From Gemmatimonadaceae bacterium (GTDB lineage Bacteria; Gemmatimonadota; Gemmatimonadetes; Gemmatimonadales; Gemmatimonadaceae): a DNA stretch of 32,409 bases. The stretch spans positions 1 to 32,409 of the forward strand of contig JANWIK010000075.1 of assembly GCA_025449955.1 (NCBI GenBank), written 5' to 3'. Shown here in pieces: positions 7,762-16,033 of the stretch; position 1 is the stretch's first letter; each line of letters begins with the position of its first letter. The position numbers and the translations under genes are program-made. The notes below the pieces were generated by a model. The model did no database searches. It saw only the letters and a list, made by a program, of their open reading frames with translations, and was not told where the DNA came from.

Positions 7762-9008
7762 GCGCGGAGTCGCCCGTCCGTCATCGTCCATCCCCATCGT
7801 GCGGCGCACGTCGTGCCGATGCGTTCGGCCCACGCCTCGAGCGTTCTGCTCTCGACGTACGCGCGACACCGCCGGCGCAGCGCAGGCCAGTCCTGCGGCT
7901 GAACGAGCAGTTGCCGAATCGCTCGGGCGAGCGCGTCAGTGTCGCCCGGAGGGACGAGCCAGCCGCGCTCGCCGCGCGTGCCGATCACGGCAGCCGCGGC
8001 GCCGACGTTGGATGCCAGCACCGGAAGTCCGTGCGCCATCGCGTCGAGCCATGCCTTGCTGAAACCCTCTGTCAAGGACGGTTGTACGCACACATCCGCC
8101 ACAGCGAGCTCGCTCGAGAGCGCTTCGCGATCAACCTGGCCCGCGAACGTCACGCGCTCGCGACAGCCTGCCTTGATGGCGCGCGCCTCGAGGCTCTCAC
8201 GCTCGTCGCCGTCGCCGAGGATGGTGAGGCGTGGTTGCGGAACACGGTCTTCCTGGGTCAAGCGTCCCATCGCGTCGATCAAGACGGCGACGCCCTTTTC
8301 CGGCGAAAGGCGGCCGGCGTAGACGAGTCGCGGCGGATTCGACATGCCACGATCGAGATGCGGCGTGTTGCGATCCAGCTCGCGGCGCGCGATGGCAGTC
8401 GAAAACACCCACTCGACGTCTGGTGCCGGCACGAGAACGCCATCGCCTGTCGCGAGCATCACGTTGCGACCGCCGGCGAAGCGACGCATGAAGCCTTTCG
8501 TCACACGATTCATGAACGTGGACTGCGAGTTCGCGACCCACGAGCCTCCATATCGCGCCAACACGCGCTTGCGCATCGCCAACGCGATCCACATTCCTAA
8601 CAATGGAACGTCGCCGGGTAGCGGAACATGCACCACATCCGCGTCCCACGCGCTCGCAGCGATCTTCCACACATAGTACGGTATGCGTGCGGCGACGGAC
8701 ACCTTGCGTCGCAGATCGGCGCCGCGCGGAGAGCGCAGCGGGACGATGCGCGCGTTCGCAGGAAGCGGAATTCCTCCGTCGCGCGGCGGCACACGCACAA
8801 TGACGAGCGTCATCTCATCGAACAGCGATGCGATCGCGCCCATCTGAAACGGGAAGCCGCCGAACGACATCCATCGCCCCGACTCGTCCTGCCAACACGG
8901 CTTGAACGAGACGGCGCAGACGCGCAGCCGGCGACCTGCCGTGACGGGCGTGGTCACCGACGCCGGAGGAGCGTCACCAGTGACCAGTACAGTCGTCGCG
9001 CCATCCAT
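7758..9008 (-). CDS. Glycosyltransferase family 4 with EX7D variant motif
   Basis: 416 residues. The C-terminal donor-binding domain shows YAGRLSPEKGV (Arg233, Lys238) and EGFSKAWLDAMAHGLPVL. The usual EX7E motif reads Glu314-X7-Asp322, so the second acidic residue is shortened to Asp. The ATG at 9008 has AGGAG seven bases upstream and is chosen on that ground, giving a 55-base overlap with the methyltransferase gene. A GTG at 8957 would make a GTGA overlap but has no ribosome site. The N-terminal GGFPFQMGAI segment is the usual acceptor-side loop. It probably adds a sugar in the same glycan; donor unknown. Confidence 0.88.
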   Translation of the reverse strand: MDGATTVLVTGDAPPASVTTPVTAGRRLRVCAVSFKPCWQDESGRWMSFGGFPFQMGAIASLFDEMTLVIVRVPPRDGGIPLPANARIVPLRSPRGADLRRKVSVAARIPYYVWKIAASAWDADVVHVPLPGDVPLLGMWIALAMRKRVLARYGGSWVANSQSTFMNRVTKGFMRRFAGGRNVMLATGDGVLVPAPDVEWVFSTAIARRELDRNTPHLDRGMSNPPRLVYAGRLSPEKGVAVLIDAMGRLTQEDRVPQPRLTILGDGDERESLEARAIKAGCRERVTFAGQVDREALSSELAVADVCVQPSLTEGFSKAWLDAMAHGLPVLASNVGAAAAVIGTRGERGWLVPPGDTDALARAIRQLLVQPQDWPALRRRCRAYVESRTLEAWAERIGTTCAARWGWTMTDGRLRA

Positions 9009-9760
9009 TCAGGAACTCCTGGCCGCTCGAAGCGGCGTAAGCAAAACTCCTGATATCGATACAACCATGAGGGGGGCAGCGGAGGCACGATCCCCCAATT
9101 CCAGATCTTGATGAATGCGTGCGGCCATCCGAAGGCCTGCGTCCCGACCCGCTCCAAACCCGCCGCGTCGAGCGCCGCCGTCAATTCGCGCGACGTGATG
9201 AACCGATCTTTTGCCGGCATCGGACGTCGCGCCAACCACCGGAGCACTCGCCACATGACGGACTCGGTGCGCAGCGCCAGAGATTCCGGGTTAGGCGTCG
9301 TGAGAAAGAGAAGCCCGGATGGCCGCAGCACGCGCCGGATCTCGCGCAGCAACGACTCCTTGTCGATCACGTGCTCGATCACCTCGACCAGGATCGCGAG
9401 ATCGAACGATGCATCCGGGAACGGCAGCGTCCGCCCATCGTACGCGTCGAACGTGCACCAATCGAATCCGAGCGCTTGGGCCTGGCCGATGGCTTCGCGC
9501 GATACGTCGACACCAGCGACGCGAACGCGTCCCGCGCGATCGGCGTGCCTCGCTTTGAACAACACCTCGACCGAACCGCGGTTGCACCCGATGTCGATCA
9601 CGTCGTGCACCGATGGGTCGGCCATGAGATCCGCGGCGCGCTCGTACTTTCGCCACGTGCCGAGTCCGCTCACGGTATTGCGATCGGGGAAGAGACGCCG
9701 CCCGTGCAACGCCTCTTGATCGAAGTGCGCCTCGACCGTCTCGGAGGTCACGACGACCAT
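8954..9760 (-). CDS. Class I SAM-dependent methyltransferase
   Basis: 268 residues. Motif I is DIGCNRGS (56-63), the acidic residue that binds the SAM ribose is in VAGVDVS (Asp85), and motif IV/post-I segments follow (DAYDG, FPDASFDLAILVEVIEHV). The LRPSGLLFLTTPNPES strand is typical of the Methyltransf_11/23 group. The C-terminus is basic and aromatic (LYRYQEFCLRRF), which suggests membrane contact. The ATG at 9760 has AGGAGG four bases upstream and overlaps the previous gene by 13 bases. In a glycan cluster the likely substrate is a sugar hydroxyl or the non-reducing end of the chain; this is inference. Confidence 0.88.
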   Translation of the reverse strand: MVVVTSETVEAHFDQEALHGRRLFPDRNTVSGLGTWRKYERAADLMADPSVHDVIDIGCNRGSVEVLFKARHADRAGRVRVAGVDVSREAIGQAQALGFDWCTFDAYDGRTLPFPDASFDLAILVEVIEHVIDKESLLREIRRVLRPSGLLFLTTPNPESLALRTESVMWRVLRWLARRPMPAKDRFITSRELTAALDAAGLERVGTQAFGWPHAFIKIWNWGIVPPLPPSWLYRYQEFCLRRFERPGVPEWMARRLYWSLVTLLRRR

Positions 9761-12708
9761 CGCGCCTCCTGACCGATGAGGTCGCGGGGCAGGACCGTGC
9801 GTACGCGACCTTGTTCACGCCACTGTTGGATGAGAGCGAGCAGCGGCTCGAGCAGCTGCAGCGATTGAGCATTGCCATGATCGCTGGCCGAATGCGGGTG
9901 TCCGTGCAATGTCCAGACTCCGCCGCGATCGAGATGCCGCTCGAGAATCTTCTGCACCTCCGGCGTGAAGCCGACGGGCATGTTGAGCCGGAGGCATGCG
10001 ACGCCGCTGATGTCTTCGAGATACCCGGGCCGGCGCGGCAGGCGTCCGCGCACCGCTTCGACCACGCGCTCGGACAAGGGCCGATAGGCCAGTCGGCAGA
10101 ACTTGTAGCCGGCTTCGCCGAGCGATGCGCAGAGACGGCCGACATCAGTGCGGGCGTGTCGTACGCTCCGACGCTCCGACAGACTAACGGACAGCCGCTT
10201 CGGGTAGTCGAACGGCTGGTTGAACGGCGGGACGAAGCTCACGACTTCGGCGCCGATGCACTGTTCGAGCGCGTCCTTGCTGTGCCGCAGCGTCTCGTCG
10301 AGCGCCGCGGAATCCAGACTGGGCAGCCACTCGTGGCGGAAGGAATGGCTGGCGACTTCGTTGCCGGCCTCGTGAATGCGGCGGATCTGATCGGGATCGT
10401 GATACGGGTGCGTGCCGGGTAGCGCCGCGGCACCGACGACTGCAAAGCACGCCGGAATGTCATACCGGGAGTGCAGCTCGAGGAGCGCGTCCGTGTTGGG
10501 AAACTCGAGCGCGCCCCAGGTGGGCTTGGCGACGGTATTGCGTGAGCGATCGGCTCCCCATTGCGTGTCATAGTCCCAAAAGATCACTACGTTAGGCACA
10601 GCCCGGTCGTCGGCCGGCTGCGCGATCGCACTGCCGGCGCCGTGGCGGGCACGCCCGTGCGGCGGTGTGATGATATCGAGCCGGACCCGATCCCAGCGCA
10701 CCACGATCGCGCTGTTGGCAGGCACATCACCCCAGACGCAGAGCCAGTCGCTCCAGCGGCGCGAGGCCGTCGCCGGGCCGCCGTTCCAGCTGATGGCATC
10801 CGGGCTGACGGAGGCGGGCAGCATCACCGTTGCCCCGTGCACCACGTCGGCGGTTGGATTCGACAATTCCAAGGCGGATTCCGCGCGCGGCGTGACCGTT
10901 AGGCACTGCATCGAGCGGAACCACTTCGCGGCCTCGCCGGCGGTCGGGTTCCACAGGCGTCCCGCGGCGACTTCGCCGGCCAAGCTGTCGAGTGCGCTCT
11001 GCCACGCCGATGCGGGCCGTATGCCGGGGTAGTCCGGTGAGAACATGCCGGCCACGTAGGGCAGCGTGTTGAGCAGGTACGTATGCGCGAGGTGCACGCC
11101 GCGCTCGTGAATGAGGCGCTCAAAGGCGGCCGGCGTGTACGCATCGCGGAGGTGCAGGACTTCTTGTGTGGCAAAGAGCAGCTGGTCGTCAGGTTGCACC
11201 TGGTGCATCGGGACGGCGCGCTCGGGGTACACGGCCGCGCCCCATTCCAGGCCCTCGCGGCGCGTGAACACTTCTGCGGGCGACGCATCGCCGCGGCGAG
11301 ATTGACTCGACGCCTCGAACAACCCGACGATCGCGGCGCCGGCGGCCGACCACGCGGCCGTATGGCGGTTGGCGAAGGATTCGCTGCGCAGGAGATAGGC
11401 CCTGCGCCCGACGCTCAGCGCCTTACCGACCGTTTGTTGCAGCGCACCCGTGGCGCGCGCCAGAAACGCCGAACGCAGATAGTGCGCGGCAATGAGGTAG
11501 TCGCTGTTCGCCGCATGCCGCATCGATCCGCGTACCGCGTGGCGCAGGTCCCATCCGTTAGGCGCGAGCAGATTGAGCGAGCCGGCCGCGTTGACCGGCA
11601 CGTCGTGATAGGACCAGAGCGTGCTGATGCCGTGGTCGCGCAGCCGGGCGAGCAAGTCGTAGTCCGGATTGTCGGCTCCACCCATCGAGTAGCAGTACGC
11701 GAGCGATAACCCGTGATCGATCCACGTATCCGGGCGATACCTGTCCGCGAGGGCGGCCAGCGCGCGGCGGAATCGCTCGGGGGCAACATTTCCCGATTCG
11801 TTGACACCGTGCGGCGCGATTTCGCTGCCCTCACCGTACAGTTCGTCGAGCAGCGCCCGATACGCGGGGCGTTCCATCGTCGGCGCGGGGCGACGCGGCA
11901 CCGCGTCGCTCTCCATTGCGAACACGCTTTTCGTCAGGCGGAGGCCGCGGCCTAACCAGCCGCGCCGGCCATCGACGCCGTGCGCAAATACCAGGAACCG
12001 ATCCTCGTCATCGAAGTCGGGATGGTCTGTGATGGTAAGCGCTGCTTCGGCGCCGAACGGCAGGCGGCCGAGGACCGCAGGTGTCGGCGCGGGCGTGTCG
12101 ATGTGCCGCAGCACAAGAGCGATGCACGACGACCAACCTGGGGCGCGCGCGGGCGCGGCCGTCGATTCCGTGCGGCCCGCGGCGAACGACCAGCGTGGAT
12201 GCAGCGCCGCGGCGTCGAGCTCCAGATCGATCGTGAGCATGCCCCCGTTCCATGCGATGACAGCGGGAATGCATCCGCGTGTCGAGCGGAGCTCGAGCAG
12301 CGCCCCGGATGGGTCGCGCCAGCGAAGGACGAACGGCGTCGATTCGTTCGTGACCGCGCGGCGCCTCACCTCGCTCCATCGACAGTACGCGTCCAGATGG
12401 TGCGGACGCGCGGTACACTGGGCGCTCAGTCGGACGCTGCACCGCCGAATCGAGGCGGCGCGCTCGGCGACTGCCGTCATGGTGAGTGGGCGCGACACCG
12501 AGTGTTCGTCAGCGACCAACGCGCCTAACGTCAGGCCGAAGCGCATCACGTCGTCGGCGCTGGACCAGCGGGTCGCACCGCTCGGTGTCCAGGAGCTCGC
12601 GGCGTCGTGAGCACCCGGTCCGATATATTCGACCTCCGGGCGACCCAACCTCAACGGCGCACAGGGGCTGTTCGGCTCGAACGCCTGGACGATCGTGGTC
12701 GGTGTCAC
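9748..12708 (-). CDS. Large protein with two polysaccharide-deacetylase-like domains
   Basis: 986 residues from the GTG at 12708, which overlaps the previous stop as GTGA. The frame is open to 13482, but that extension lies inside the glycosyltransferase gene and is low-complexity Arg-rich shadow. The C-terminal third is NodB-like: FWDYDTQWG (Asp712, Asp714), HSFRH (His788, His792) and FVPPFNQPFDYP. A second NodB-like region lies earlier: ALTITDHPDFDD (about 223-234), EIAPHG (about 296-301) and DTWIDHG (about 327-333). The first 200 residues and the stretch between the two (about 400-700) match nothing I recognise. No signal peptide is visible, so a cytoplasmic or lipid-linked substrate is possible. 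De-N-acetylation of an amino sugar in the glycan is the natural guess. Confidence 0.8.
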   Translation of the reverse strand: MTPTTIVQAFEPNSPCAPLRLGRPEVEYIGPGAHDAASSWTPSGATRWSSADDVMRFGLTLGALVADEHSVSRPLTMTAVAERAASIRRCSVRLSAQCTARPHHLDAYCRWSEVRRRAVTNESTPFVLRWRDPSGALLELRSTRGCIPAVIAWNGGMLTIDLELDAAALHPRWSFAAGRTESTAAPARAPGWSSCIALVLRHIDTPAPTPAVLGRLPFGAEAALTITDHPDFDDEDRFLVFAHGVDGRRGWLGRGLRLTKSVFAMESDAVPRRPAPTMERPAYRALLDELYGEGSEIAPHGVNESGNVAPERFRRALAALADRYRPDTWIDHGLSLAYCYSMGGADNPDYDLLARLRDHGISTLWSYHDVPVNAAGSLNLLAPNGWDLRHAVRGSMRHAANSDYLIAAHYLRSAFLARATGALQQTVGKALSVGRRAYLLRSESFANRHTAAWSAAGAAIVGLFEASSQSRRGDASPAEVFTRREGLEWGAAVYPERAVPMHQVQPDDQLLFATQEVLHLRDAYTPAAFERLIHERGVHLAHTYLLNTLPYVAGMFSPDYPGIRPASAWQSALDSLAGEVAAGRLWNPTAGEAAKWFRSMQCLTVTPRAESALELSNPTADVVHGATVMLPASVSPDAISWNGGPATASRRWSDWLCVWGDVPANSAIVVRWDRVRLDIITPPHGRARHGAGSAIAQPADDRAVPNVVIFWDYDTQWGADRSRNTVAKPTWGALEFPNTDALLELHSRYDIPACFAVVGAAALPGTHPYHDPDQIRRIHEAGNEVASHSFRHEWLPSLDSAALDETLRHSKDALEQCIGAEVVSFVPPFNQPFDYPKRLSVSLSERRSVRHARTDVGRLCASLGEAGYKFCRLAYRPLSERVVEAVRGRLPRRPGYLEDISGVACLRLNMPVGFTPEVQKILERHLDRGGVWTLHGHPHSASDHGNAQSLQLLEPLLALIQQWREQGRVRTVLPRDLIGQEARWSS

Positions 12709-13835
12709 GATGCGGCGCTCACGTGGAGGGCATCCGGCGCGGCGCCGACGCCTAACGGAGCCGGGCGACGATCGACGAGCGCCACGAATGTGACATCGTA
12801 TTCGCGGCGGGCCGGTGGTTCGTCGTATCGCGGACGGTCCGTGAGGCAGCTGAGCAATCCCCGCAGGACACCGCGCACGTGTTGCAGCGGCGCGATCGAC
12901 GTCGGGTGCGCGACAAACTCGAGGACATCTACCCCGATCCCGTACACGAAATCGAGCCAGAATCTCACCAAGCTGGCGAAGGCCGGCGTCGCATGCCGCT
13001 TCCAGATGAAGTAGCGATTGCGCACCTCCATGTAACCCTTCTTGGCGGCGTCCGGCCTCCCCTGCGGCGCATGGTTGTGCGACACGTGCGCATCGCCGCA
13101 CCAGAGGAGCATCCATTCGCGGCCCACACGCAGCGACATCTCGAGATCTTCGCCCTGTGCATATCCGCTGAAATAGAGCGAGAAGCGCTGGCGGTCGAGC
13201 ACGGCGCGCCGATACCCAACGGCACCCCCCGGGACGACCTGCACGCGGCGCGCACCGGTGAAAGGCGGCACGTGCGTGATCGGAAGCGAAACGCCGCTGT
13301 CGAGATACGAGCCCGGTTCCCCGCGTTGGGCGAGTCCGAGTGCGAACCGTATGCGCCAACGCCACGACAACGCGCCGCCCATGTTGTTGACGATCGCCCC
13401 TGCCACGGCACCGACGGTGACCGTCGTGTCGCGCACGAACACATCGCGAATAGCCTGGAAGTACCCGGCGTACGGGACACAATCATCGTCCAGGTAGAAC
13501 ACGAACGCTCCGGTCGATGCATCGACGCCGACGTTGCGTTGCAGCGTGAGGCCGGCCGGGCTCCGCACGTACGAGACGTCGAATCGCGCCGTATTGGTTG
13601 CGACCCATGCCTCGAGCGCCTCTTCCGTCGCGTGCCCACGCGACCCGTCCACGATCACGACGTCGGCCGGCGTGTCCGCGACCGCGAGCAAGGCGTCGAG
13701 CAGCGTCGTGATGGCGGCCGGCCGCTCGTACGTCGGGACGACGAGCGAGGAGTCCGTTAGGCCGGCTCTCTGTATCGCGGTGGAGCGCCAACCGGCCAGC
13801 GGCTGCATTGGAAGCGCCTGCGGCGATGCAGTCAC
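12705..13835 (-). CDS. Glycosyltransferase family 2
   Basis: 376 residues with a GT-A fold. The nucleotide-binding start is SLVVPTYERPAAITTLLDAL (30-49), the metal-binding DXD is YLDDDC (Asp116-Asp118), and the acceptor/base region is QGEDLEMSLR (about 227-236). A hydrophobic C-terminal helix (SLVRFWLDFVYGIGVDVLEF) may anchor it at the membrane. The GTG at 13835 overlaps the previous stop as GTGA, so expression is probably coupled. It resembles rhamnosyl- or galactofuranosyltransferase-like GT2 enzymes of surface glycans, but the donor cannot be assigned. Confidence 0.9.
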   Translation of the reverse strand: MTASPQALPMQPLAGWRSTAIQRAGLTDSSLVVPTYERPAAITTLLDALLAVADTPADVVIVDGSRGHATEEALEAWVATNTARFDVSYVRSPAGLTLQRNVGVDASTGAFVFYLDDDCVPYAGYFQAIRDVFVRDTTVTVGAVAGAIVNNMGGALSWRWRIRFALGLAQRGEPGSYLDSGVSLPITHVPPFTGARRVQVVPGGAVGYRRAVLDRQRFSLYFSGYAQGEDLEMSLRVGREWMLLWCGDAHVSHNHAPQGRPDAAKKGYMEVRNRYFIWKRHATPAFASLVRFWLDFVYGIGVDVLEFVAHPTSIAPLQHVRGVLRGLLSCLTDRPRYDEPPARREYDVTFVALVDRRPAPLGVGAAPDALHVSAAS

Positions 13836-14962
13836 GCTGCGGAACCCGTGCGCATTGGCTGCTCGAGCGCCGTCATCAGACGATCGATGATTCCGTCCCA
13901 GGCGAAACGAGAGGCGATGCGCCGGCGGCCGGCCTCGCCCAAGCGGCGGCGGAGCACCGCGTCCTGAATCACGCGACGCAGATGCTCGGCGTGCGCATCC
14001 ACGTCGCCCACCGCGCCGGCGAGCGCGGTCTCGCCTTCGGCAATTACGCCGCGGATTCCTTTTGCCCGGGTCGTGACGACCGGCATCCCAGTCGCCATGG
14101 CTTCGCCGACGACAATCCCGTATCCCTCGAGGTGACTAGGGAAGAAAAATACGTCCCCCGCCACGAAGTAATCGGGCATCTCCTCGTACGGGACGCCGGC
14201 TAGATGCGTCACGCGCGCGTCGGCCGCGGCGAGCTCGTTGACAAGTGCTGCCTGCTGCTCCTCGACCGGCTTACCGATGATGAGCAGCCGTGCCCCCGGC
14301 ATGTCGGCGATCTTGCGCCACGCAGCGACGAGATCGCTCACGCCCTTGCGGCGCGAGAGCACGCCCACGTACAGCACGAGCACCTCGTCAGGTCCGATGC
14401 CTAACCGCGCACGAACGGCCGCGCGGCGCGGACGCGCGCGATCGAAGCGGGCGGCGTCGATGCCCATGGGCACGATGATCGTGCGGTCATGATCGACGCG
14501 CGGGCACACGCGCACGAGGTCATCTCGCGTGTCGGGCGAGAGGCAGGTAATCAAGTCGCAGCGGGTCGGCAGCCAACGGTCGACGAGACGCCAGAACGGC
14601 CGATCCTCGAGATGCAGGTACGATCCCCAGATGCGGTGGCCCGCGCTCGATGTCACGGCACCGACGCCAACCGAGTACGGGCTATTGAACCGGATCCAGT
14701 CGACGGGCGGCAGGCGCTTGAGCAGCAAACGCAGATCGAGCGCCACATCCATGTTCCCAATGTAGGGGAGCTTCTTGCGCAGGCGGCGGCGCCACGTGTG
14801 CGGCGTGAAGTTGGGATGCTCCACCACCGGCTCGCCATGCTCTACCAGCAAGTGCACGTCGACGCCACGATCAGCGATGCGCGTGAGGAACTCGCGATCG
14901 GTAATCGTGCCGCCGAGGACGGACTTGGGCGAGAGCCCGGTTTGGACCGCAACGATGCGCAT
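13832..14962 (-). CDS. Glycosyltransferase family 4
   Basis: 376 residues from the ATG at 14962 (MRIVAVQTGLSPKSVLGG); the frame is open to 15049 but that part lies in the previous gene. GT-B fold: donor-domain basic residues in VGVLSRRKGVSD (about 199-210), then HLEGYGIVVGEAMATGMPVV with EX7E at Glu279 and Glu287. The C-terminus ends in the usual SRFAWDGIIDRL segment. It starts 16 bases after the epimerase gene stop and overlaps the GT2 gene by four bases. It is a third sugar-adding step of the cluster; donor unknown. Confidence 0.92.
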   Translation of the reverse strand: MRIVAVQTGLSPKSVLGGTITDREFLTRIADRGVDVHLLVEHGEPVVEHPNFTPHTWRRRLRKKLPYIGNMDVALDLRLLLKRLPPVDWIRFNSPYSVGVGAVTSSAGHRIWGSYLHLEDRPFWRLVDRWLPTRCDLITCLSPDTRDDLVRVCPRVDHDRTIIVPMGIDAARFDRARPRRAAVRARLGIGPDEVLVLYVGVLSRRKGVSDLVAAWRKIADMPGARLLIIGKPVEEQQAALVNELAAADARVTHLAGVPYEEMPDYFVAGDVFFFPSHLEGYGIVVGEAMATGMPVVTTRAKGIRGVIAEGETALAGAVGDVDAHAEHLRRVIQDAVLRRRLGEAGRRRIASRFAWDGIIDRLMTALEQPMRTGSAA

Positions 14963-14978
14963 GTGACGCGGGTCGCTG

Positions 14979-16019
14979 TCAGGCTGCGCGGGCGCGCGCG
15001 ATCGCCGTCGCGTGCTCGTTGACCCAGGCGAATAACTGCGCCATGCCATCGGCGACGCCAGTGCGGGGAGCCCAACCCAGCTCGTCGGCCGCTTTCTGGT
15101 TGTCGCTGTAGAACACGCGCTGGTCGCCCGGCCGCCAATCGTCGAACGTGCGCGGCACGGGTCTGCCTAACTGATGCTCGAGCTCGGCCAGGACCTGGAG
15201 TACGCTGGCCCGGTTGGCCGGACCACCGCCGGCATTGTAGATCGACCCGGGCCGCCCGCGCTCGAGACAGAGATCATACAGGCCAAGCAGGTCTTCGACC
15301 CACAGGAGGTCGCGCACCTGCTTGCCGTCGCCGTAGATCGACGTCGGCAATCCAAGGACGGATGCAATGGTGAACCAGGCCACCCACCCTTGATCCTCGA
15401 CACCGAACTGTCGTGTCCCGTAGATGCACGATTGGCGCACGACGAAGGACCGTAAGCCATAGATGCGCGAGTAGTCGCGGACGTACTGGTCGGCGGCACC
15501 CTTCGAGCATCCATACGGCGAGTGGAAGTCCAGAGGCTCGGCCTCGCTCACGCCGTTGGGCAGCGCGGCGAAGTCATAGCGCCCGTCGCGCTCGATCACG
15601 TCATGGTGCTCCAGACCGCCATACACCTTGTTCGTGGAGGCGTAGACAAAGCCGGCCCCGGGAGCATGGCGCCGAACCGCCTCGAGCACGTTGAACGTGC
15701 CTAACGCGTTGACCTCGAAATCGTGGCGCGGGTCGGTGACCGACGTGGTCACTGCGACCTGCGCCGCCAAATGGAGCACCGCATCCACGCCGCCGGTCTT
15801 CACGAAGGCGCGATCGAGGTCGCCGGGCTGCCGCACGTCGCCGCGGACGCAACGCACATCGCCGTGCCGCTGCAAGTGGTCCCAGTTGATGTCACTGCCG
15901 CGTCGCGACAAGTCGTCGAACACGGTCACGCGCCAGCCGCGTTCGGCATAGTGCGTGGCGGCGTGACATCCAATGAAGCCGGCGCCGCCGGTGATGAGCA
16001 TTGACTTCGCGTTCGTCAC
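14979..16019 (-). CDS. rfbE: CDP-paratose 2-epimerase-like SDR
   Basis: 346 residues from the GTG at 16019, which has GAGG seven bases upstream; the ATG at 16001 is the alternative. Extended SDR fold: NAD-binding GGAGFIG (11-17), Asp35-Asp36 after the second strand, the STNKVYG block (about 128-134), and the catalytic pair Tyr169-X3-Lys173 in SPYGCSK. The phrases NKVYGGLE, LDFHSPYGCSKGAADQYV, DQGWVAWF and GKQVRDLL match the tyvelose-type C2 epimerases (RfbE), which use bound NAD to invert C2 of a CDP-3,6-dideoxyhexose. No other gene for CDP-dideoxysugars is in the window, so the exact nucleotide sugar is uncertain; it may act on a related one. Confidence 0.82.
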   Translation of the reverse strand: MTNAKSMLITGGAGFIGCHAATHYAERGWRVTVFDDLSRRGSDINWDHLQRHGDVRCVRGDVRQPGDLDRAFVKTGGVDAVLHLAAQVAVTTSVTDPRHDFEVNALGTFNVLEAVRRHAPGAGFVYASTNKVYGGLEHHDVIERDGRYDFAALPNGVSEAEPLDFHSPYGCSKGAADQYVRDYSRIYGLRSFVVRQSCIYGTRQFGVEDQGWVAWFTIASVLGLPTSIYGDGKQVRDLLWVEDLLGLYDLCLERGRPGSIYNAGGGPANRASVLQVLAELEHQLGRPVPRTFDDWRPGDQRVFYSDNQKAADELGWAPRTGVADGMAQLFAWVNEHATAIARARAA

Positions 16020-16033
16020 GGTATGGTCCTCGG

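Noticed and set aside
12709-13482. N-terminal extension of the double-deacetylase protein to 1244 residues
   Set aside because: The extra 258 residues lie inside the GT2 gene in another frame and are Arg-rich without motifs. The GTG at 12708 forms a GTGA overlap.
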